From positions 1 to 17,389 of the forward strand of contig JBJOKR010000095.1 in NCBI GenBank assembly GCA_046045995.1: a stretch of 17,389 nucleotides of DNA. The letters are read 5' to 3'. The position numbers and the translations under genes were made by a program. Below, in pieces: positions 6,986-13,482 of this stretch; within the stretch, counting starts at the first letter, position 1, and every line of letters starts with the position of its first letter. Source of the stretch: Indioceanicola sp046045995 (GTDB lineage: Bacteria > Pseudomonadota > Alphaproteobacteria > Azospirillales > Azospirillaceae). A model generated the notes under the pieces. It searched no databases and had not been told where the DNA came from. It saw only the letters and a list, made by a program, of their open reading frames with translations.

Positions 6986-7850
6986 GGCGCGCCCTCGTCC
7001 AGCGTTGCAGCAGATTGATCGCCAGCAGCATCACGAAGGAGACCAGCAGCATGGAGAAGCCGATGGCGGTCGCCCCGGCGTAATCATACTGCTCCAGCTG
7101 GATGACGATAAGCAGCGGCGCGATTTCCGACACCATGGGCAGGTTGCCGGCGATGAAGATCACCGACCCGTATTCCCCGACGCCGCGGGCGAAGGCCAGG
7201 GCGAATCCTGTCAGCAGAGCGGGAAGGATGGCGGGCAGGATCACGCGGATGAAGGTCTGCACCCGGGTGGCGCCCAGCAGTGACGCCGCCTCCTCCTGCT
7301 CCGCCTCCAGGTCCTGGAGCACGGGTTCCACCGTGCGCACGACAAAGGGCAGGCCGATGAAGGTCAGCGCCACCAGGATACCCAGCGGCGTGAACGCCAC
7401 CTGCATCGGCAGGAACTGGCCGATCCAGCCATTGGGGGCGTAAAGGGCGGCAAGCGCGATGCCTGCCACCGCCGTGGGCAGGGCGAAGGGCAGATCCACC
7501 ATCGCATCCACGATCCGCCGCCCGGGGAAGCGGTAGCGCACCAGAACCCAGGCCACGAGCAGGCCAAAAACGGCATTGATTGCCGCGGCCGCCAGGGCGA
7601 TCCCGAAGCTGACCCGGAAGGCGGCGATCACCCGCGGCTTCGTCACCGCCGCGATAAACCCGTCCAGCCCCAGCTGCATGGCTGAAAGTGCCAGGGCGGA
7701 TAGGGGGATCAGCACGATCAAGGACAGATAGACCAGGGTGAAACCCAACGTCGGCCCGAAACCGGGCAGGATGCTGGGCCGCTTCCAGCCGGAAAGGGCG
7801 GAGGCGAGGGGGCTTGCCGGGGCAGGGGACTGTGTACGGGAAACAGCCAT
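6975..7850 (-). CDS. cysT: Sulfate/thiosulfate ABC transporter permease CysT (CysU)
   Basis: This is the partner permease of CysW. From ATG 7850 it has 291 aa, with a first membrane segment at LGFTLVYLSLIVLIPLSALALS, the family motif DLPFALPTAVAGIALAALY, the EAA loop EEAASLLGATRVQTFIRVILP, and ARGVGEYGSVIFIAGNLPMVSEI. The start at 7850 lies 4 nt after the sbp stop; an upstream in-frame ATG at 7865 would overlap sbp by 11 nt. The open frame extends to 7937, but that part duplicates sbp sequence and is unlikely to be translated. Confidence 0.95.
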   Translation of the reverse strand: MAVSRTQSPAPASPLASALSGWKRPSILPGFGPTLGFTLVYLSLIVLIPLSALALSAMQLGLDGFIAAVTKPRVIAAFRVSFGIALAAAAINAVFGLLVAWVLVRYRFPGRRIVDAMVDLPFALPTAVAGIALAALYAPNGWIGQFLPMQVAFTPLGILVALTFIGLPFVVRTVEPVLQDLEAEQEEAASLLGATRVQTFIRVILPAILPALLTGFALAFARGVGEYGSVIFIAGNLPMVSEIAPLLIVIQLEQYDYAGATAIGFSMLLVSFVMLLAINLLQRWTRARHGG

Positions 7851-7854
7851 CCGG

Positions 7855-8859
7855 TCACCGTCCATAGATCTGATCGAAGACCCCGCCATCGGCGAAATAG
7901 GTCTTCTGCGCCGCGGCCCAGCCCCCGAACTGACCATCGATGGTCAGGAGCCGGAGTGTGGGGAAGCGGTCCTTGTACCGTTCCGCCACGGCCGGATCGC
8001 GCGGCCGGTAATGGTGCTTGGCCGCGAGTTCCTGGCCTTCGGCAGAGTACAGGAAATCCAGGTAGGCCTTCGCCACATCGCGAGTGCCCCGCTTGTCCAC
8101 CACCTGGTCGACGATGGCGACCGGCGGTTCGGCCAGGATGCTGACGGAGGGGACGATGATCTCGAACTTGTCGGCCCCGACCTCCGCCAGGGCTAGGAAC
8201 GCCTCGTTCTCCCAGGCCAGCAGCACGTCGCCGATGCCGCGCTGGGTGAAGGTGACGGTGCTGCCCCGGGCGCCCGTGTCCAGCACCGGTACATTAGCGT
8301 AGAGGGCACGGACGAAGTCCTTCGCCTTGGCCGCATCGCCGCCGTTCTGTTCCAGCGCCCAGCCCCAGGCGGCCAGAAAGTTCCAGCGGGCCCCGCCGGA
8401 GGTCTTGGGATTGGGGGTGATAACCTGGATGCCGGGCTTCACCAGGTCGCCCCAGTCCTTGATGCCCTTGGGGTTGCCGGTACGGACCAGGAACACGATG
8501 GTGCTGGCGTAGGGCGCGGAATTGTGCAGAAATTCCGTCTGCCAGGCCGTGTCCAATCGGCCGGCGGCGGCGATGGCGTCGATGTCATGGGCAAGGGCCA
8601 GCGTGACCACATCGGCGTCCAGCCCGTCGATGACCCCACGGGCCTGCTTGCCCGATCCGCCGTGGGACATGCGGACGGACAGGTCCTGCCCCCGCTCCGC
8701 CTTCCAGCGGGCGGCGAAGGCAGCGTTCACGTCCTTGTAGAGTTCGCGGGTCGGATCGTAGGAGACGTTCAGGATGTCGGTCGCCAGGGCGGGCGGAGCG
8801 ATGATCGCTCCGGTCGCGGTTCCGGCGAGAAGCAGGGCGGCAAGCAGCAGGCGCTTCAT
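7855..8859 (-). CDS. sbp: Periplasmic sulfate-binding protein (first copy), importer operon
   Basis: This 334-aa precursor belongs to the Sbp/CysP family. The first 26 residues (MKRLLLAALL...APPALA) form a Sec signal peptide cut before TDILNVSYDPTREL, the start typical of mature sulfate-binding proteins. Conserved blocks include SHGGSGKQARGVIDGLDADVV, ITPNPKTSGGARW, TGARGSTVTFTQRGIGDVLL, LLAWENEA, and HHYRPRDP. I chose ATG 8859 because it has AGGAGAGG upstream and begins the signal peptide; the longer frame from 8943 lacks support. It is first in the operon with cysTWA. A second closely similar binding protein is encoded at 15475-16572. Confidence 0.95.
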   Translation of the reverse strand: MKRLLLAALLLAGTATGAIIAPPALATDILNVSYDPTRELYKDVNAAFAARWKAERGQDLSVRMSHGGSGKQARGVIDGLDADVVTLALAHDIDAIAAAGRLDTAWQTEFLHNSAPYASTIVFLVRTGNPKGIKDWGDLVKPGIQVITPNPKTSGGARWNFLAAWGWALEQNGGDAAKAKDFVRALYANVPVLDTGARGSTVTFTQRGIGDVLLAWENEAFLALAEVGADKFEIIVPSVSILAEPPVAIVDQVVDKRGTRDVAKAYLDFLYSAEGQELAAKHHYRPRDPAVAERYKDRFPTLRLLTIDGQFGGWAAAQKTYFADGGVFDQIYGR

Positions 8860-8927
8860 GGGGACCTCTCCTGTCGGCGGGCGGGGCAGGGACCGGAAAG
8901 CAGGGATCCTATAACACACTTTTTCAT
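8856..8927 (-). CDS. Possible leader ORF (23 aa, two Cys) upstream of and overlapping sbp
   Basis: A short frame begins ATG at 8927 with MKKCVIGSLLSGPC and ends in TGA that overlaps the sbp start codon as ATGA. It carries cysteine codons at positions 4 and 14. Overlap would couple its translation to sbp. No good ribosome site precedes it, so it may be chance. It is listed because other sulfur operons in this window also show Cys-containing short leader ORFs. Confidence 0.25.
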   Translation of the reverse strand: MKKCVIGSLLSGPCPARRQERSP

Positions 8928-8932
8928 GTGTT
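8913..8932. promoter_or_regulatory. Inverted repeat AACACA-N8-TGTGTT in the sbp leader
   Basis: AACACA (8913-8918) and TGTGTT (8927-8932) form a perfect inverted repeat with an 8-bp A/T-rich spacer, 54 bp upstream of the sbp start and downstream of the proposed transcription start. It could be a protein-binding site or an RNA hairpin in the leader. I do not recognise the binder. Confidence 0.35.
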
Positions 8933-8943
8933 GTATTATCCAC

Positions 8944-8995
8944 TTCCCTATCGTTTCTATAGGAAATAAACGCACGGGTATCCCCACCCCGTCAA
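8944..8995 (-). promoter_or_regulatory. sbp-cysTWA promoter with candidate Rrf2 operator 1
   Basis: Reading the minus strand, TTGACG (8995-8990), an 18-bp spacer, GTTTAT (8971-8966) and then the palindrome TTTCCTAT-N7-ATAGGGAA (8966-8944) follow each other. On the plus strand the palindrome reads TTCCCTAT-N7-ATAGGAAA. The same arrangement (TTGAC, 18 bp, hexamer, palindrome starting at once) occurs in front of the plus-strand Rrf2 gene. The operator would cover the end of the -10 and the start site, a repressor position. Mapping is by eye. Confidence 0.65.
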
Positions 8996-9026
8996 CAGGA
9001 TTCTTCAAGGGGCACGGGTGGAACCG

Positions 9027-9479
9027 TCAGACCGCGAAATCGAGCGGCAGATCGCCATCCTGGCGGCGTCGGGCCAGATCGGCCAGGCTGCACCCGTCAA
9101 GCACCGTGGCGACCGCGTCACGCGCCTTCAGCAGCAGGTGGCGCAGCTCGCACCCCTCCCCGCCGGGGCAATCGGCGCAGGTGCCCGGCTGTGTCCGGCT
9201 GGAACAGGGAGTCAGGGCCAGCGGGCCGTCGATCAGGCGGATCAGATCGCCCGCCGTGATCCGGTTCGGATGCCGGGCGAGCTGATACCCCCCCGCCCGG
9301 CCCCGCCGACTGACGACGATCCCGGCGTCACGCAGATCGACAAGGATCGCCTCCAGGAACTTGCGGGGGATGTCCTCCGCCGTCGCGATCTCCTCCGTCA
9401 TCGTCCAGGCGTCGGTCCCGGCGACCAGGGCAAGACGGGTGGCGGCGCGAAGGGCGTATTTGGCTTTGCTGGACAGCAT
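9027..9479 (-). CDS. Rrf2-family transcriptional regulator (copy A, upstream of the sulfate importer)
   Basis: This 150-aa protein has the Rrf2 winged helix at residues 1-85 (MLSSKAKYALRAATRLAL, then IPRKFLEAILVDLRDAGIVVSRRGRAGGYQLAR, with the RGRAGGY wing). Cysteines at 92, 101, 104, 110 and 130 give C-X8-C-X2-C-X5-C plus one more, which differs from the three-Cys IscR/NsrR pattern. Family members include Fe-S sensors (IscR, NsrR, RirA) and CymR, the cysteine-metabolism repressor. Position 167 bp upstream of sbp and in the same direction suggests it governs sulfate uptake. A cluster or thiol switch is inference. Confidence 0.9.
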   Translation of the reverse strand: MLSSKAKYALRAATRLALVAGTDAWTMTEEIATAEDIPRKFLEAILVDLRDAGIVVSRRGRAGGYQLARHPNRITAGDLIRLIDGPLALTPCSSRTQPGTCADCPGGEGCELRHLLLKARDAVATVLDGCSLADLARRRQDGDLPLDFAV

Positions 9480-9664
9480 GATGCGACATCGAGGCGGCGA
9501 CGGATGCGGCCGCCATCCTAGGCAGCCGCAGCCATCCTAGCCAGAGACTGTGCAGAAGTTGCGGCAGCCTGTGGCATCGGGGACACAAAATCCGCGCGCG
9601 GCATGCCCTGTCCGGTCCTTCCGCTGACCGCCTGCCATCCGGCAACCGCCCTGTTCCAAGCCCC

Positions 9665-9716
9665 TTGACAGGGATCGGTCGGCCATGGGCTAATTCCCTA
9701 TAGAACAAGTAGGATT
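9665..9716 (+). promoter_or_regulatory. Promoter of the plus-strand Rrf2 gene with candidate operator 2
   Basis: TTGACA (9665-9670), an 18-bp spacer and GCTAAT (9689-9694) form a good sigma-70-type promoter. The palindrome TTCCCTAT-N7-GTAGGATT spans 9694-9716, overlapping the -10 edge and the expected start. It shares CCTATAGAA...TAGG with the site in front of sbp at the same distance from the -35. The leader to the Rrf2 start at 9856 is about 150 nt. The rest of this 376-bp gap holds a direct repeat GCCATCCTAG (9512-9521 and 9531-9540) and nothing else I can name. Confidence 0.65.
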
Positions 9717-9855
9717 TTGGGCGGACAAGGCAGTGGGCTGCGCAGCGGCCGGGGCAGTGGGCGGGTAGGCCACGGTCTTCCCCCCCAATCCCGCCGTCCC
9801 TCCCGCCACACGCGGGCCGGGGCTTCAATCACGGCCGAGAGATGAGGGACCCGCG

Positions 9856-10308
9856 ATGCTGTCCAGCAAGGCGAAGTATGCGCTGCGCGCCCTGACCCGG
9901 CTGGCGATGACGGCGGGAACGGGCGCCTGGACCCTGTCGGAGGAGATTGCCCGGATGGAGGATATCCCTCCCAAATTCCTGGAGGCGATCCTGACCGAGC
10001 TGCGCGCCGCGGAGTTGGTCGCCAGCAAGCGGGGACGGGCGGGCGGCTACCGGCTGGAGCGCCACCCCCACCGCGTCACCGCGGGGGAGGTGATCCGGCT
10101 GGTCGACGGCCAGCTGGCCCTTACCCCCTGTTCGCGGCGCCGCGACCCCCAGCCTTGCGCCGACTGCACCGCGGGGAATGCCTGTTCGCTGCGCACCCTG
10201 CTGATCGAGGCGCGGGACGCCCTGGCGACCATCCTCGACCGCTGCACCCTGACCGATCTGGTCCGCCAGCGGGAGGGCGGGGCGCAGGTCCTGGATTTCT
10301 CAATCTGA
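9856..10308 (+). CDS. Rrf2-family transcriptional regulator (copy B, divergent)
   Basis: This 150-aa protein is a close paralogue of the regulator on the other strand: same length, same MLSSKAKYALRA start, same wing (RGRAGGY), and cysteines at the same positions 92, 101, 104, 110 and 130. The middle of the Cys loop differs (SRRRDPQPCADCTAGNAC). The recognition helix region IPPKFLEAILTELR is nearly the same as in copy A, so both may read the same operator. GAGGGAC precedes the ATG. It is likely co-transcribed with the oxidoreductase gene downstream and autoregulated through the palindrome at 9694-9716. Confidence 0.9.
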   Translation: MLSSKAKYALRALTRLAMTAGTGAWTLSEEIARMEDIPPKFLEAILTELRAAELVASKRGRAGGYRLERHPHRVTAGEVIRLVDGQLALTPCSRRRDPQPCADCTAGNACSLRTLLIEARDALATILDRCTLTDLVRQREGGAQVLDFSI

Positions 10309-10349
10309 CACCGCTGCATTGCCATCTCCTGACAATGGAAAGGGCCCCC

Positions 10350-10454
10350 ATGATGCGCCACCCGCTGCCTGCCCAATCCCAGGGCCCGGAACTGCCCGCG
10401 GGTGCCGCTGCCGCCCCAGGGATGTCACCTTTGTGCGGGCGGGGGCGGCGATGA
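10350..10454 (+). CDS. Possible 34-aa leader ORF coupled to the oxidoreductase gene
   Basis: ATG 10350 follows GGAAAGG by six nt, a good ribosome site. The frame (MMRHPLPAQSQ..., ending MSPLCGRGRR) stops at a TGA that overlaps the ATG of the next gene as ATGA. It is Ala/Pro/Gly-rich with a single Cys near the end. No family is recognised. The site and overlap argue for translational coupling. Confidence 0.4.
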   Translation: MMRHPLPAQSQGPELPAGAAAAPGMSPLCGRGRR

Positions 10455-11869
10455 GCCGGCCCGCGGTCGCCATCGTCGGGGCCGGGGCCAGTGGCGCGCT
10501 GACGGCGCTGCACCTTCTGGCGGACCCGGCGGGGCCGCGCGTCTTCCTGGTGGAGCGGCGGGCCGGATTCGGCCCCGGCGCCGCTTATTCCACCGGCAAT
10601 CCGGACCATCTCCTGAATGTCCGCGCTGCGAACATGAGCGCGTTCCCCGACGATCCCGGCCATTTCCTGGACTGGATGGCCCGGTCGGGGCCGGGCCCCG
10701 TCGGGCCGACGGATTTCGTGCCCCGGCGGGTCTACGGCACCTATCTGCGTGCCCTGCTGCGCGACGCGGCCTCCGGCCCTGGGGCGGCGGGGCGGCTGAT
10801 GCTGGTGAATGATGAGGCAGTGGGGCTGACCATCGGCGGCGGTCGGCCGCGGCTGTGCCTGGCCATGGGGCGGGAGGTGCGGATCGATGCCCTGGTGCTG
10901 GCGACCGGCAATCCCACCCCCGATGCCCCGCCGGTCGATTCCCCCGCGGTCCTGGGCGGTCCCCATTACGTGGCCGATCCCTGGGCCCCCGGCGCCCTGG
11001 ACCGGATCCGGGCGGATGAACCGATCCTGCTGCTGGGCACGGGGCTGACCATGGTCGATGTGGTCCTGTCGCTGGAAAAGGCGGGGCATTACGGGCCCCG
11101 CACCGCCCTGTCGCGCCGGGGCCTGCTGCCCCAGCGGCACGGGCCGCCGCCGGCGGTGCCGCGTGGCCCCCTGCCGGAGCTGCCGGGGGAGCTGTCGCAG
11201 GCCCTGCGGCTGGTGCGCCGCCTGTCGGAGGAGGCGGAGGACGCCTTCGGCCGCCGGGGCGACTGGCGCCAGGTGATGGATGCCCTGCGCCCGCTCACCC
11301 GCGCCTACTGGCAAGAGCTGGACGGGGAGGGCAAGCGCCGGTTCCTGCGCCATCTCCGGCCCTGGTGGGATATCCACCGCCATCGGCTGGCCCCGGTGGT
11401 GGCCGACCGCATCCTATCCCTGACCGAGCGGGGGAAGCTGGTGGTGGCGGCGGGACGGCTGCGCAGCCTGGTGGCGGAGGCGGGCGGGGCCCAGCCCTGG
11501 ATCGCCGTCCACTGGCAACCGCGCGGGGGCGGGGCGCCCCGCTGCCTGCGGGTCCGGCATGTGATCAACTGCACCGGTCCCGGCCGCGACCTGAAACGCG
11601 ATGCCTCCCCCCTGATCCGGGACCTGTTCGCCCACGGAATCGCCCAGGCCGGGCCTTTGGGGCTGGGGCTGGATGTGGACGGGGCCGGACGGCTGATCGC
11701 GGCAGACGGGGTGGCCGGACGGTTCTATGCCGTGGGCCCGCCCACCCGCGGCGCCTTCTGGGAGATGACGGCCATCCCGGACATCAGGGTCCAGGCAAGC
11801 GAGGTCGCGCAGGCGGTGCTGCGCGACCTGGCGGGGGTTCAGATCCCGGCCCCATCGCGCAGGCCGTAG
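10451..11869 (+). CDS. FAD/NAD(P)-binding oxidoreductase (NAD_binding_9/HpyO-like family)
   Basis: This 472-aa protein begins with a dinucleotide-binding fold, VAIVGAGASGALTALHLL (GxGxxG at residues 10-15) and an acidic end at VFLVERRAGFGPG. The block AAYSTGNPDHLLNVRAANMSAFPDDP (44-69) is characteristic of the FAD-NAD(P)-binding family that includes YdhS-like proteins. ATGNP sits at 151-155, a second nucleotide fold at ILLLGTGLTMVDVVLSL (192-208), and a closing block FYAVGPPTRGAFWEMTAIPDIRVQ near the C terminus. Members are poorly characterised and the substrate is unknown. The start at ATG 10451 coincides with the glycine-rich fold; longer frames from 10319 lack support. Placement behind an Rrf2 gene in a sulfur island suggests a sulfur redox role, which is inference. 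Its 3' end overlaps the convergent hydrolase gene by 31 bp. Confidence 0.85.
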   Translation: MSRPAVAIVGAGASGALTALHLLADPAGPRVFLVERRAGFGPGAAYSTGNPDHLLNVRAANMSAFPDDPGHFLDWMARSGPGPVGPTDFVPRRVYGTYLRALLRDAASGPGAAGRLMLVNDEAVGLTIGGGRPRLCLAMGREVRIDALVLATGNPTPDAPPVDSPAVLGGPHYVADPWAPGALDRIRADEPILLLGTGLTMVDVVLSLEKAGHYGPRTALSRRGLLPQRHGPPPAVPRGPLPELPGELSQALRLVRRLSEEAEDAFGRRGDWRQVMDALRPLTRAYWQELDGEGKRRFLRHLRPWWDIHRHRLAPVVADRILSLTERGKLVVAAGRLRSLVAEAGGAQPWIAVHWQPRGGGAPRCLRVRHVINCTGPGRDLKRDASPLIRDLFAHGIAQAGPLGLGLDVDGAGRLIAADGVAGRFYAVGPPTRGAFWEMTAIPDIRVQASEVAQAVLRDLAGVQIPAPSRRP

Positions 11870-12843
11870 ACATCGAACCCGGCCAGGGCCCGGCCGATGG
11901 CGGCGATGGTCCGGTTCGCCGCCGGAAGCCGCCCGCCCATGGTCAGGAAGCCGTGGATCATCGTCGGTTCGTGCAGGTGGATGATGGGCACTCCCGCCTC
12001 CGCCAGCCGCCCGGCATAGGCCCGCCCCTCGTCCAGCAGGGGATCGAAGCCCGCGGTGACGATGACCGTGGGCGGCAACCCGTCGAACCGGTCGGCCCGC
12101 AGCGGCGACACGCGCCAGTCCAGCGCCCGGCCGGTCCGCCCCAGGTAATTGCCGATCCAGCCCAGATAGGTGTCCCGGTCCAGCAGGTACCCCTCCGCCC
12201 GCCGCTGGTGCGATGCGGCCGTCGCCACCAGGTCCAGGGCAGGGTAGACCAGGATCTGGCAGGCGGGGGCAGGGTACCCGCGGTCCCGCGCCTCCAGCGC
12301 CAGCACGGCGGCCAGGTTGCCCCCGGCGCTGTCCCCGGCCAGACCGATGGCGGCCGGGTCGATGGCCAGAAGCCGGGCATGCTCCACCAGCCAGGACAGG
12401 GCGGCGCGGGCATCGTCCAGCGCCGCGGGGAAGGGATGCTCCGGCGACAGCCTGTAATCCACCGCCACCACGGCCTGACCCGTGGCCAGGGCCAACTGGC
12501 GGCACAGGGTGTCATGGCTGTCCAGATCGCCCACGGTCCAGCCCCCGCCATGCAGGAACAGCAGCGCCGGCACCGGCTTCCAGGAGAAGGAAGGGCGGTA
12601 TAGCCGCAGCCGCAGCGGCCCGCCGGGGCCGGGGATCGTTTCCTCCCGCAGGGAGGCGAGGACCGGCGGTTCCGGCCCCAGGGCGCGGCGGATCTCCGCA
12701 TAGCGGCGGCGCAGCAGGGGCAGCGGCGCGCCCGCCGGCGTGGACCCCTGGATCTCGCGCACGACGGCGGCGACCTCTTCGGGAAGGTCCGGCGCCGCCG
12801 CCCGCGGGGGCAGCCGGTCGGCCAAGTGGAGGATACGGCTCAT
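11839..12843 (-). CDS. Alpha/beta hydrolase, hormone-sensitive-lipase (HSL) type esterase
   Basis: This 334-aa cytoplasmic-looking protein has the oxyanion motif HGGG at residues 98-101, the nucleophile elbow GDSAGG at 170-175 (Ser172), Asp267 in GFDPLLDEG and His297 in MIHGF, a complete catalytic triad of the HSL (family IV) esterases. DYRLSPEHPFPAALDD (129-144) is also typical. No signal peptide is seen. The natural substrate is not evident; a sulfur-containing ester or thioester would fit the riboswitch context but is speculation. The ATG overlaps the stop of the small upstream gene as ATGA, so the two form one unit controlled from the SAM-II region. Confidence 0.9.
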   Translation of the reverse strand: MSRILHLADRLPPRAAAPDLPEEVAAVVREIQGSTPAGAPLPLLRRRYAEIRRALGPEPPVLASLREETIPGPGGPLRLRLYRPSFSWKPVPALLFLHGGGWTVGDLDSHDTLCRQLALATGQAVVAVDYRLSPEHPFPAALDDARAALSWLVEHARLLAIDPAAIGLAGDSAGGNLAAVLALEARDRGYPAPACQILVYPALDLVATAASHQRRAEGYLLDRDTYLGWIGNYLGRTGRALDWRVSPLRADRFDGLPPTVIVTAGFDPLLDEGRAYAGRLAEAGVPIIHLHEPTMIHGFLTMGGRLPAANRTIAAIGRALAGFDVYGLRDGAGI

Positions 12844-13058
12844 GCGGCACTCCGTCGGCGGGAGGGGGCGGTTCCCGGATTGATCAGCCGGGTATGCAGC
12901 GTCCGCGCGGCACCCAGGGTGGCGCCGATGCTGCGGTGCAGGGTGTTGTCGAGCTTGAAGAAGCGGCGGCTGGAGGCGAAGAAGCGGTAGCCGCCGGCAT
13001 CGGCGACGGCGATACCGGCAGTCTCCCCCGCGACCTGGATCACGACGGCGTCGGCCAT
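12840..13058 (-). CDS. Small conserved-looking hypothetical protein (72 aa), first gene of the hydrolase unit
   Basis: The protein starts MADAVVIQVAGETAGIAVAD and continues GGYRFFASSRRFFKLDNT, giving an alternating beta-strand pattern, then a basic, helical tail. I recall short alphaproteobacterial proteins of this shape (GETAGIAV...G.RFFAS) but cannot name a function. It has GGAG about eight nt before ATG 13058 and is coupled by ATGA overlap to the hydrolase. It is the first full gene downstream of the minus-strand SAM-II riboswitch and leader ORF, so its expression should respond to S-adenosylmethionine. Confidence 0.75.
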   Translation of the reverse strand: MADAVVIQVAGETAGIAVADAGGYRFFASSRRFFKLDNTLHRSIGATLGAARTLHTRLINPGTAPSRRRSAA

Positions 13059-13111
13059 GGGATCACTCCGGAACAGGAAAGCAGGCGGGACGGATGGACG
13101 GGCAGGACGTC

Positions 13112-13141
13112 GGCCGGGCCCCAGGGGCCCTGGGGTCGGCC
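13112..13141 (-). terminator. Strong GC hairpin in the leader of the minus-strand unit
   Basis: CCCCAGGG and CCCTGGGG (13119-13135) form an 8-bp stem with a one-base centre, extended by GGCCG/CGGCC outside small mismatches. It lies between the minus-strand leader ORF and the 72-aa gene. No T-run follows in either direction, so it is either an attenuator-like structure without a U tract or an RNA-stabilising hairpin. Confidence 0.35.
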
Positions 13142-13163
13142 CCGGCGTCCGGGAACGGATGGG

Positions 13164-13181
13164 TCAACAGGTCCAATCCAT
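13164..13181 (-). CDS. Leader ORF encoding MDWTC, minus strand
   Basis: A five-codon ORF, ATG-GAT-TGG-ACC-TGT-TGA, lies behind an excellent ribosome site GGAGGAGAG (13194-13186). Its last sense codon is cysteine. It sits 51 nt after the SAM-II CTAAAG end and 106 nt before the 72-aa gene. The plus-strand leader has a matching short ORF at nearly the same distance with the same ACC-TGT codon pair, which argues that both are real. Confidence 0.5.
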   Translation of the reverse strand: MDWTC

Positions 13182-13210
13182 AGGTCTCTCCTCCGTCGGT
13201 GTTCCGGACT

Positions 13211-13229
13211 CCACGAAGGGGCTTCGTGG
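13211..13229 (-). promoter_or_regulatory. Hairpin following the minus-strand SAM-II aptamer
   Basis: CCACGAAG and CTTCGTGG pair perfectly over 8 bp around a 3-nt loop. It directly abuts the aptamer. The partner leader has CCACGAAC/GTTCGTGG in the same place: the closing pair has changed on both sides, keeping the stem. It may be part of the expression platform. Confidence 0.55.
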
Positions 13230-13281
13230 CGCTTTAGCGGTTGGTGACGCGGCGCAAGCTGCACGGATCAAATCCCGCGGA
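13230..13281 (-). promoter_or_regulatory. SAM-II riboswitch, minus strand (controls the 72-aa gene and hydrolase)
   Basis: On the minus strand the order CCGCGG (13280-13275), ATTTGAT (13273-13267), GCAGCTTGCGCCGCGTC, ACCAAC and CGCTAAAG (ending at 13232) matches the SAM-II (metA) consensus: P1 5' strand, conserved AUUUGA in loop 1, GCUUGC, P1 3' strand CGCG, and the 3' pseudoknot strand GCUAAAG that contacts S-adenosylmethionine. P1 pairs as CGCGG/CCGCG. The last 40 bp, from the Tk of the hairpin to GCAGC, are identical to the plus-strand aptamer in inverted orientation. SAM-II elements are about 52 nt and occur mostly in alphaproteobacteria, where ligand binding blocks translation. Confidence 0.85.
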
Positions 13282-13312
13282 CGGCAACGACCGTCGGGAA
13301 GGAGCGTTCCGC

Positions 13313-13398
13313 ATTTTACCTACCGTGTCAATATGGATTTATCGATTCATACATATTTTTGTGTGAAACAGTAAAAAGCCTATTGACCGACTAGGCAA
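13313..13398. promoter_or_regulatory. Shared A+T-rich divergent promoter region with candidate operator 3
   Basis: The segment between the two riboswitches is A+T-rich. The palindrome AAGCCTAT-N7-CTAGGCAA lies at 13376-13398 and matches the spacing and core (CCTAT-N7-NTAGG) of the two sites near the Rrf2 genes. A leftward -10-like TAAAAT is at 13318-13313, which would start RNA about 25 nt before the minus aptamer; a TTGACA at 13331-13326 is too close to pair with it. Rightward candidates are weak (TTGTGT 13359, TATTGA 13381). Promoter positions are tentative. Confidence 0.5.
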
Positions 13399-13431
13399 AT
13401 ATCCGACAGCCTGATCCCCGGCCGAACCGGC

Positions 13432-13482
13432 CCGCGGCGATTTGAGGGAGCAGCTTGCGCCGCGTCACCAACCGCTAAAGCG
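13432..13482 (+). promoter_or_regulatory. SAM-II riboswitch, plus strand (controls the porin and second sbp)
   Basis: CGCGGC (13433-13438) pairs with GCCGCG (13459-13464) as P1. Between them are GATTTGA (13439-13445) and GCAGCTTGC (13450-13458), and after them GTCACCAAC and CGCTAAAG (to 13480), all in the SAM-II order and spacing. The 3' CTAAAG is the ligand-contacting pseudoknot strand. High S-adenosylmethionine should lower expression of the genes downstream, giving feedback on sulfate uptake. Confidence 0.88.
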
